NCBI GenBank assembly: GCA_016789745.1 | Contig: JAEUQF010000022.1 | Coordinates: forward strand, 1-64,000 | Source of the DNA: Bryobacterales bacterium | GTDB lineage: Bacteria > Acidobacteriota > Terriglobia > Bryobacterales > Bryobacteraceae | DNA length: 64,000 bases | Direction of reading: 5' to 3' | Shown here: positions 35,669-43,800 of the stretch, piece by piece | How the letters are laid out: each line of letters starts with the position of its first letter | How positions within the stretch are numbered: position 1 is the first letter of the stretch | Made by a program: the position numbers and the translations under genes | The notes under the pieces: model-generated | The model's input: only the letters and a program-made list of their open reading frames with translations | Database searches by the model: none | Told to the model about the DNA's origin: nothing

Positions 35669-38377
35669 GTGACTAGCGGCGATTGGAGCCAGGTCTGGCT
35701 GCTGTTTCAGGAACTGCGCGACCTTGCGCCGCACTTGCACGCCGAGCGCCTGGTCTCGGTCGATCCGGCTATCGCCGAGGAAGTGCTTGCCATGCTGCAG
35801 GCCGATAAGCCTGAGCCCGAACCGCCGGCTCCCGGCCGCACCTATGGCCGCTACACGCTGCTCGCTCCGCTCGGTTCGGGCGGGATGGGCGATGTGTTCT
35901 CTGCGCGCGATGCCGAACTCGGGCGCACTGTGGCGGTCAAGTTCGTTGGCGCCCGCGGGCGTATCCTACCGTCCGCTGTGGAGCGGCTGATCCGCGAAGC
36001 CCAGGCCGCCTCCGCGCTCAATCATCCCAGCCTGGTCACGGTTCACGACGTGCTCCGCTTCGACACCGGCGCCGCGCTGGTCACCGAACTCGTCAACGGC
36101 CAGTCGCTACGGGTCTTCTGCGGCGTGGCTCGGCCGATTCCGCAAGTGGCCGCCTGGGGCGCCCAAATCGCGCGTGCCCTGGCCGCCGCGCACGCGCAGG
36201 GCATTGTTCACTCCGACATCAAGCCGGAGAACGTCATGCTGCGCCCCGATGGGCTCATCAAGGTTCTCGATTTCGGCCTCGCCCAGAACGCGGGCATGGC
36301 CGATACTCTCGAACATCTGCCGCTCGGAACGCTCGGCTACATGTCTCCGGAGCAACTTCGCGGTGACGCGCTTACCGGCGCCAGCGATGTCTTCTCGCTC
36401 GGTGCCACCCTGGTCGAACTGGCCAGCGGAACCCACCCGTTCCTGGCCTCGACGGCGGGGGAGACCACGCGCAACATCGGCCAGCAGCAGATCGACTATA
36501 CGCCGCCGCCGCTGCCGGGCGGCAAAGCCTTCGCCACGCTGCTGCGTGCCATGCTCGACAAGGACCCGGCCCGGCGTCCCGCCATGGCCGCGGTTGGTGC
36601 CGGCCTTGATCGTATTGCGGCACTCGGCTCCGCGCGCCCGCGCTACCAGTACTGGCTGGGTGCTGCGGCCACCATCGCCGTCGTCTCCGCCCTGGTGCTG
36701 ACGCCGCGAACGTCTGTTCCCCCGCTGCCTCGCTTTGCTTCCCCTGTCGCCTTGACCAAGTACAGCGGGATCGAACAGCAGCCGGCCTTTTCGCCCGATG
36801 GTACGCGGATGGCCTTCGTGTGGTCTGGCAGCGATGGCCGCCAGGACGACCTCTACATCCGGTCCGTAAGTGCCATGGACGAGCCCCCGCGCCGGATCAC
36901 CAACGATGCCAACCATGAGTTCACGCCGGTCTGGTCCCCGGACGGCACCCGTCTCGCCTGGCACCGCCGCGCGCTGGATGGAAGCGACGGCGAGATCTGG
37001 GTCGCCCCTGTCACCGGCCTGGAACCCGGCCCGCGCCGCATGGTCGCCCGCGTTGTCGATCACACCGGCTTCGACGGCCTTGCCTGGACGCCGGATTCGG
37101 CGGCACTTCTTTCCCGTGACCGCACCCCGCACGGCAACACGCTGGTGCGCATCGCGGTGGCCGATGGCGCGAAGACTCCTTACACCCGCGAGCCGGCCAC
37201 AAACGAGAAGTCGCCCGTGGTCTCGCCGGACGGTAAGCGGCTCCTGTTCCTGCGATTGGTAGGCAATACGCGGCTGCTGTGCGTTGTGTCTCTGGGCGAC
37301 GCGGGTGCGGTGCCCGAATGCAGGGGGCACCAGGCTGGCCCGAACTCCGCCACCTGGATGCTGGACTCGCACGGCATCCTGCTCGCCGAAGCCGGCGGTC
37401 TCTGGACCGTGGACTCGCGCGCGCTGCAATCGCCACCCCGGAAGGTCACCGAGGGCGTCTTTTCGAACCTCACCACCGACACCGCCGGCCGGCGGTATGC
37501 CTTCAACCGCACCATCCGCGATGCCAATATCTGGAGCTTCGACACCACCACCGGCGAAGCTACCCAACTGCTTGCCTCCAGCGAAGAAGACAGCGAACCG
37601 CATTTTTCGCCGGATGGACGGCAGATCCTGTTCCGCTCCAATCGCTCCGGCGCCCATGAGCTCTACCTCTGCAATCGTGATGGCAGCGGTCTGCGGCAGC
37701 TCACACAGTTGGGGGTGCATGCCGGCAGTGCGCGCTTCTCGCCCGACGGCCGTTGGATCGCGTTCGATGCCTTCTTCGACACGGGCAGCAATGCCCGCGG
37801 TCCGCGGTTCGACAATATCTATGTGATGCCCGCCGCCGGTGGCTCGCCCCGCCGCCTCACCGACGATACCGTCGCGAGCGTGGTGCCCAATTGGTCGGCC
37901 GATAGCCGCTGGATCTACTACACCCACGAAAAGAGCCGCGAATGCTGGAAGGTCTCTCTGGATGGTGGCGCGCCGGTGCGTGTCAGTGGGGAGGAGATGT
38001 GGGGGGCTGTGGAGAGCGCCGACGGCCAGTGGATCTGGTTTGAACGCCCATCGAGTGGTACCGGGCTCTGGCGCCGACCGGCGGCCGGGGGCACGGAGCA
38101 GCGCATTCCCGGCACGGAGAACCTTGCCTACCGGACGTGGGAGGTTCGCGGCGCAACGCTGGCCTTCCTGCGCCGCGGCGACCATGGAGGCTTTTACCGG
38201 CGGTCGATCGTTCCCGATCCCAACGGCCCGCTCAGCCGCTTCGCGCCTCCTCCCAAACGCCTGCTGCACGGCCCCGCCACGATGAGTCTGTCGCCCGATG
38301 GGAACGGGTTGCTCTACACCTCAGAGGATCTGACCATCGGCGACATCTATGTACTGACGCCGGAAGCGCAGCTCTGA
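35669..38377 (+). CDS. Transmembrane Ser/Thr protein kinase with TolB-like beta-propeller
   Basis: A 902-residue kinase that starts with GTG just after the sigma factor stop. Residues 60-310 are a Hanks-type kinase: GSGGMGDVF P-loop, K91 in VAVKFVG, HSD (181-183) in place of HRD in IVHSDIKPEN, DFG at 201-203, and SPEQLRG as the APE-like site. A single membrane helix lies near 328-344. The outer part has PD40/TolB-like repeats (FSPDGTRMAFVWSG, WSPDGTRLAWHR, FSPDGRQILFRSN, FSPDGRWIAFDAF). The propeller is presumably a periplasmic sensor that adjusts the kinase, whose target may be the adjacent ECF sigma factor. The Ser in HSD departs from the usual RD kinase. Confidence 0.93.
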   Translation: MTSGDWSQVWLLFQELRDLAPHLHAERLVSVDPAIAEEVLAMLQADKPEPEPPAPGRTYGRYTLLAPLGSGGMGDVFSARDAELGRTVAVKFVGARGRILPSAVERLIREAQAASALNHPSLVTVHDVLRFDTGAALVTELVNGQSLRVFCGVARPIPQVAAWGAQIARALAAAHAQGIVHSDIKPENVMLRPDGLIKVLDFGLAQNAGMADTLEHLPLGTLGYMSPEQLRGDALTGASDVFSLGATLVELASGTHPFLASTAGETTRNIGQQQIDYTPPPLPGGKAFATLLRAMLDKDPARRPAMAAVGAGLDRIAALGSARPRYQYWLGAAATIAVVSALVLTPRTSVPPLPRFASPVALTKYSGIEQQPAFSPDGTRMAFVWSGSDGRQDDLYIRSVSAMDEPPRRITNDANHEFTPVWSPDGTRLAWHRRALDGSDGEIWVAPVTGLEPGPRRMVARVVDHTGFDGLAWTPDSAALLSRDRTPHGNTLVRIAVADGAKTPYTREPATNEKSPVVSPDGKRLLFLRLVGNTRLLCVVSLGDAGAVPECRGHQAGPNSATWMLDSHGILLAEAGGLWTVDSRALQSPPRKVTEGVFSNLTTDTAGRRYAFNRTIRDANIWSFDTTTGEATQLLASSEEDSEPHFSPDGRQILFRSNRSGAHELYLCNRDGSGLRQLTQLGVHAGSARFSPDGRWIAFDAFFDTGSNARGPRFDNIYVMPAAGGSPRRLTDDTVASVVPNWSADSRWIYYTHEKSRECWKVSLDGGAPVRVSGEEMWGAVESADGQWIWFERPSSGTGLWRRPAAGGTEQRIPGTENLAYRTWEVRGATLAFLRRGDHGGFYRRSIVPDPNGPLSRFAPPPKRLLHGPATMSLSPDGNGLLYTSEDLTIGDIYVLTPEAQL

Positions 38378-39027
38378 AACCCTAGGCACTCCCTTGCAGA
38401 CTCGCAGCAACGTTTCCGGAAATCTCGCGCAGAGCCTACGCGCGGCATAGCCGCAACAAAAGGCGGAGGGGGGCTGTATCCGCTGAGGTGTTGTGACGAT
38501 CGGGGCTCGAACAAAGAGCCCATAATGACGAGTTTCTGGAGCGTCACAAAGATGCAATTAGGGAGACACTGAGCGGCTTCGAGCGCTTGCTGGAGATGGT
38601 TCTGCGTCGCAGCGCATCGTCTGCCTGAAATAGCCGCAATCCCCGCACACGCTGTTTTAGCCAGGGAACTTCATGCTGATTGGATTACGCAATCGTACTT
38701 ACAGCGCCGCTCGTACGGAACGCCCGCCACCGGCGAAATAGAAGCCCGACGGCATTGCGGACGAGTGAGCCGATTGGTTGGAATGTTGCGAACTCATGGG
38801 CTGCCGCGCAAAGTGTCAGGCACTCACCGCTAGCAGGTCACCGGTTCTGGGCGGAAGATCGTTACCGCAAATTGCCGCGATGTGCCGCTAGAAGCTGCAT
38901 CGTTTGAACCGTTAGCACTGCAAAGGACGCAGAGAAAACACCGACAAAACAACATTAGAAACGGATCGCGCGAGGCTTCGGCGGGCAACTCTCTCGATGA
39001 TGGAGCGGGTTGTCTTCTCAACCGAAC
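38378..39027. other. Gene-poor, less GC-rich stretch at the base-skew switch
   Basis: About 650 nt with no convincing gene. Base composition is visibly nearer to 50% GC than the flanks. One protein-like fragment on the plus strand, without a start codon, runs from 38497 to the TGA at 38626-38628 (LEQRAHNDEFLERHKDAIRE and then LSGFERLLEMVLRR); it looks like the relic of the 3' end of a gene. I see no DnaA-box-like TTATCCACA, tRNA, insertion sequence or clear hairpin. It lies where plus-strand sequence changes from C-rich to G-rich. Confidence 0.5.
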
Positions 39028-40746
39028 TTAGTGAATTTCCGGTTCGGGAACGAGTGCGGTGCCCTGGAGGAAGTCGAAGTCGCAGCCTTGTTCGGCCTGG
39101 GTGACGCGTTCGGCATAGAGGGCTCCGTAGCCTCGGGGCACCCGTGGCGCGGGCTTCACCCATTGCGCCTTGCGTTGGGTGAGTTCGGCGTCGTCGACTA
39201 ACAGATTCAGCTTGCGCCCCGGGACGTCGAGTTCGATGAGGTCGCCGGTGCGGACCAGGGCGAGCGGGCCGCCGATGAAGCTCTCGGGCGAGACATGCAG
39301 CACGCAGGCGCCGTAGCTGGTGCCGGACATGCGGGCGTCGGAAATGCGGACCATATCGCGAATGCCCTGATCGAGGAGCTTCTTAGGTAGCGGCAGCATG
39401 CCCCATTCGGGCATGCCGGGGCCGCCGAGTGGGCCGGCGTTGCGCAACACCAGGACGTGGTCAGAAGTCACGTCGAGGTTGGGGTCGGCCATGGCGTGTT
39501 CCAGGGCCTCGTAGCCATCGAAGACGACCGCGGGTCCGGTGTGGACGAGCAGGTTCGGATTGGCGGCGGTGGGCTTGATGACGGCGCCGTTGGGGGCGAG
39601 GGTCCCGAACAGAATGGCGGTGCCGCCGTCGGGCGCAACGGGATTGGCGCGCGGGCGGATCACTTCGGGCTGCACGATGCGGGCGCCGTCGAGGTTCTCG
39701 CCAAGGGTTTTGCCGGAGACGGTGGGGCAATCGAGGTGCAGAAGGTCGCGCAGTTCGTTGAGGAGCGCGCGCAGGCCGCCGGCGTAGTAGAAGTCTTCCA
39801 TGAGGTAGCGGCCCGAGGGGCGCAGGTCGGCGAGCATGGGGGTGCGGCGGGCGATGATGTCGAAGCGCTCGAGCGGCAGGGCAATCCCGGCACGGCCGGC
39901 CATGGCGACCAGATGGATGATGGCGTTGGTGGAGCCGCCGATGGCCATGTCGGCCGTGATGGCGTTGTCGAAGGACTCCTTGGAGAGAATACTGGAGGGC
40001 GTCTGGTCGTGCCAGACCATCTCCACGATGCGGCGGCCACAGGCCGCGGCCATGCGGATGTGGTTGGAATCAGGCGCGGGGATGGAGGAGGAGCCGGGCA
40101 GGGCGAGGCCGAGCGTTTCGGTAATGGCGGTCATGGTGGAGGCGGTGCCCATGGTCATGCAGTGGCCCGGCGAGCGGGCGATGCCGGACTCCATCTCCTG
40201 CCATTCGCAGTCGCTGATGTTGCCGGCGGTCTTTTCGGCCCAGAACTTCCAGATGTCGGTGCCGCTGCCGAGGGGTTGGCCGTTCCAATTGCCGCGCAGC
40301 ATGGGTCCGGCGGGGAAGAAGATGGCGGGCAGGTTCATGGAGATGGCGCCCATGATGAGGCCGGGCGTGGTTTTGTCGCAGCCGCCCAGCAAGACGGTGC
40401 CGTCGACGGGCAGGCTGCGGAGCACCTCCTCCACTTCCATGGCGAGCAGGTTGCGGAAGAGCATGGGGCTCGGCTTCATGTAGGTTTCGGTGATGGAGAG
40501 GGTGGGGATTTCGAGTGGGAATCCGCCGGCCTGCCAGACGCCACGTTTGACGGCTTCGGCGCGTTCGCGCAGGTGCGAATGGCAGGGGTTAATCTCGCTC
40601 CAGGTATTGAGGAGGGCGATGACAGGCTTGCCGGAGAAGTCTTCGGGGGTATAGCCAAGTTGGCGGGCACGGGAGCGGTGGCCAAAGCCGCGCATGGTGT
40701 CGACGCCGAACCAGCGGTGGCTGCGGAGGTTTTGAGGGGAGCGCAC
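39028..40746 (-). CDS. IlvD/Edd-family dehydratase (L-arabonate dehydratase-like)
   Basis: A 572-residue iron-sulfur sugar-acid dehydratase. Cluster ligands are C55 in EINPCHSHL, C123 in GGCDKTTPG and C196 in SPGHCMTMGTAST; the adjacent D124-K125 and the late GTSYGACVLHVSPE match the catalytic region of arabonate, xylonate and gluconate dehydratases (pentonate type) rather than IlvD. It converts a sugar acid to 2-keto-3-deoxy acid. It is divergent from the giant kinase with 110 nt between them and no catabolic partner beside it. Other sugar-acid enzymes (21.2-23.0 kb) lie elsewhere in the window. Confidence 0.88.
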   Translation of the reverse strand: MRSPQNLRSHRWFGVDTMRGFGHRSRARQLGYTPEDFSGKPVIALLNTWSEINPCHSHLRERAEAVKRGVWQAGGFPLEIPTLSITETYMKPSPMLFRNLLAMEVEEVLRSLPVDGTVLLGGCDKTTPGLIMGAISMNLPAIFFPAGPMLRGNWNGQPLGSGTDIWKFWAEKTAGNISDCEWQEMESGIARSPGHCMTMGTASTMTAITETLGLALPGSSSIPAPDSNHIRMAAACGRRIVEMVWHDQTPSSILSKESFDNAITADMAIGGSTNAIIHLVAMAGRAGIALPLERFDIIARRTPMLADLRPSGRYLMEDFYYAGGLRALLNELRDLLHLDCPTVSGKTLGENLDGARIVQPEVIRPRANPVAPDGGTAILFGTLAPNGAVIKPTAANPNLLVHTGPAVVFDGYEALEHAMADPNLDVTSDHVLVLRNAGPLGGPGMPEWGMLPLPKKLLDQGIRDMVRISDARMSGTSYGACVLHVSPESFIGGPLALVRTGDLIELDVPGRKLNLLVDDAELTQRKAQWVKPAPRVPRGYGALYAERVTQAEQGCDFDFLQGTALVPEPEIH

Positions 40747-40772
40747 GGGAGACAGGATACAGTATCCGGAAT

Positions 40773-40804
40773 ACAGGAGACAGGAGACAGGAGAGCGACA
40801 GGAG
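40773..40804 (+). repeat. ACAGGAG heptamer repeats in a divergent intergenic region
   Basis: Three tandem ACAGGAG copies and a fourth after a 4-nt gap lie between the divergent dehydratase and giant kinase genes. A GGATA/TATCC inverted repeat is just left of them. The unit resembles a ribosome-binding-like purine stretch but is too far from the kinase start to act as one. It may be a protein-binding repeat or a simple slippage array. Confidence 0.55.
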
Positions 40805-40856
40805 ACCTGATACGATACCTAGTAGTCTTCCGGCGCCTGCTGCACGCCGATCATTG

Positions 40857-43800
40857 ATGGAACTCATAGGGGGCCGCTACCAGGTCGAAAAGGAGCTGGG
40901 TGAAGGCGCGATGGGCAAGGTCTTCCTTGCACGCGACATGAACCTGGGCGGGCGACGTGTAGCTGTCAAGACGATGTCCCTGCGGGCTATCGGGCTGAAC
41001 GTCGCCGATTCCCAGCACAGAGAACAATTTATCGAGCGGTTCCGAAGAGAAGCCATCTCGGCGGCCGTGCTGTCGCACCCGAATATCGTGACCATTCACG
41101 ATACCGGGGAAGAGAACGGGGCTCCGTTCATCGTGATGGAACTGGTGCCGGGCAAGGATCTGCGGCACGTGATTCGCGAACGGCGTCTGACCATTCGCGA
41201 GAAGCTGCGGATTGTGCGGTCGGTGGCGGCGGCGCTGGACTATGCGCACTCCTGCAAGATCATCCATCGCGATGTGAAGCCGGAGAACATCATGATCCGC
41301 GAAGACGGGGAGGTGAAGCTCACCGACTTCGGGATTGCCAAGAACATGGAAGCGGGCACGCAGACGGTGGCCAACCTCACCGAGGGCCGTGCGCTGCTGG
41401 GCACACCGCAGTACATGCCTTGCGAGGTGCTGGACAGCAATCCGTGGTCGCCGCGGGGAGACCAGTATTCCCTCGCGGTGGTGGCCTACGAACTGCTGCT
41501 GGGGCGGGTGCCGTTCGATTCGCAGATGCTGATCCCGCTGCTGCGGCAGATTACGATGTCGCCAGTGCCGGAACGGGAGAGTATCAACCCGGCGTTCCCG
41601 GCCGAGGCTTACTCGGTGCTGGTGCGCGGGCTGTCGAAGACGCCGGAGGAGCGCTTTGAGAGCTGCGCGTTCTTCGTCGAAGAGCTCTCGGAGTGTTTGG
41701 CCGACCTGGAACTCCAGGAAGTCGCCATTGAGCGCGAAGAGCGTGAGTGGAACCGGCTGCGCGAGACGCACGACACGAAGGCGCTGGAGCAGTTCCAGCA
41801 GCGCTATCCGAGCGGGCGCTTTGTGTCGTTGGCCAAGGAGCGGCTGGACCAGATCCGGCTGGGCGAACAGGGCGACTGGCAGGCGGTAAGAGAGACGCGC
41901 GACACGCAGGCGCTGCGCGGCTTCCTGGGGCGCTATCCGAAGGGGCGATTCCAGACCGAGGCGCAGAACCGCCTGAAGGCGCTGGAGGCCGAGAAAGAAG
42001 CCTGGGAGCGCGTGAAGGACGCCGAGGAGCCGTTCGCCATCGAGCAGTTCCTGCAGGTGTTTCCGAACGGGCCATACACGGAGCCGGCGCGCTGGCGGCT
42101 GGATTACCTGAAGGCGGAGAACGCGGCGTGGGAGCAGGCGGCGCGGGCCCGCGATGAGGCGGCGGTGGAGGCGTACCTGGCGGCGCACCAGGGCGGGCCG
42201 CATTCGGCGCAGGCGAACGATCTGCTGGGCGAACTGCGCGAAGAGACCAAGGAATGGCGACAACTGGAGCAGATCAGCAATCCGGATCTGCTGAATGAGT
42301 TCGTGCTGCGGCGTCCGCAGGGGCGCTACGTGCAGCAGGCCAAGGCGCGGCGGGATGGGCTGCGGGCCGAGCAGGCGCGCTGGCGGCAGGTGGAGTCGAA
42401 GGGTCTGGACCGCGACGCACTGCAGGGGTATTTGCAGGAGTTCCCGACCGGGTTGTATGCGTCTGCGGCGACGCAGCAGTTAGATCTACTGGAGCGCGAA
42501 GTCCAGGCCTGGGGCAAGGTCAAGCAGGATAACGCGGAGGCGCTGCGGCAGTTTCTGAAGAGCTATCCGCAGGGGCAGTTCCAGCAGGTGGCGCGGGCGC
42601 GGCTGCAGGCGATTCAGGAAGAGGAGACGGCGTGGGCGTCGCTGTCGAAGGCTCCCTCGCTGGGACCGGCGCAGGCGTTCCTGGCGCAGCATCCCTCCGG
42701 CAAGTATGCGGCGCAGGCGAAGAAGCTGCTGGCCGAGTTGGAGGGGCAGGCTCGCGAGAAGGCGGCGTGGGACGCCCTGGCGGGCAGTTGGGATGTGGCG
42801 GCGTTAGAGACCTACGTCCAGAAGAATCCGAAGAGTCCGTTTAAGAGTGAGGCGCAGCAGCGCATCCAGCGGATCCGGGCCGAGCAGAAGGCTTGGGATG
42901 CATGCCAGAAGGCGCAGAACCTGGAGTCGGTGCGGCGCTTTTTGAAGGAGTATCCGGATGGGCAGTATGCGTCGTTCGCGCAGGGGCTGGCGTTGCAGTT
43001 GGATGCCGAGGAGGCTGCCTGGCGGAGCACGCACCAATCGGATGACCTGAAGCAGTACGAATCGTTCTTCCAGCAGTATCCGAAGGGGCGCTACAGCACG
43101 GAAGCGCAGACGCGCATTGTGTCGCTGCGGGATGAAGAGGCACTGTTCGACAGGATGGCGTTGAGTCAGGATCCGCTGCCGTGCCGGGAGTATCTGCACA
43201 AGTTCCCGCAAGGGCGCTTTGTGATGCAGGTGCTGGCGCGGCTGGTGGAGTTAGACGATAAGGCCTGGACGAAACCGCAGGCCAGCGGGCTGCCGTCCGA
43301 TGCGCAGGCCTACCTGAAGGCGTTTCCCGAAGGGCGCCATGTCGCTGAGGCGCAGGGGTTGTTGGACCGGGTGGCGCGTGAGGCGTCGCGCTATGAGCAG
43401 GCCACCAGCACGCGGGACGAAGAGGCGCTGCGAAGCTTCCTGCGCGACTATCCGCAAAGCAAGCAAGCGGCGGCGGTGCAGAAGCTGGCGGCGGAGGTGG
43501 AGAAGGAGCGGCTGGGTTGGGAGGAGGCATCGAAGCAGCGCAACGTAGCGGCGCTGGAGGCATATCTCAAGAGTTACCCGGCCAGCAAGTTCAAGCCGGA
43601 GGCCACGAAGTTGGCCGAGGGGCTGCGGAAAGAGGACGCGGCGTTCGGGAATCTGCAGAAGGGCAAAACGCCGCCGGCCTGCCGGGAGTTCCTAAAGCAG
43701 TTCGCGGCGAGTCCGCGGACGCAGCAGGTGAAGGCCTGGCTGGAGGAGTTAGACGAGGCGTCGTGGCAGAAGACGAAGACCACGGGGAATGCGGCAAAGC

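Noticed and set aside
36107..38269. 720-codon minus-strand frame opposite the Ser/Thr kinase
   Set aside because: Antisense shadow; the plus strand has intact kinase and propeller motifs.
38378..39027. Replication origin with DnaA boxes
   Set aside because: Base skew flips here, but I find no TTATCCACA-like boxes and none of the usual origin genes, so it is not annotated as an origin.
39457..40857. Open plus-strand frame of 466 codons opposite the dehydratase gene
   Set aside because: Gly/Ala/Asp-rich antisense shadow of the IlvD/Edd-type gene; no recognisable motif.
40851..42263. 470-codon minus-strand frame at the start of the giant kinase
   Set aside because: Leu/Arg/His-rich shadow frame; the sense frame has the full kinase signature.
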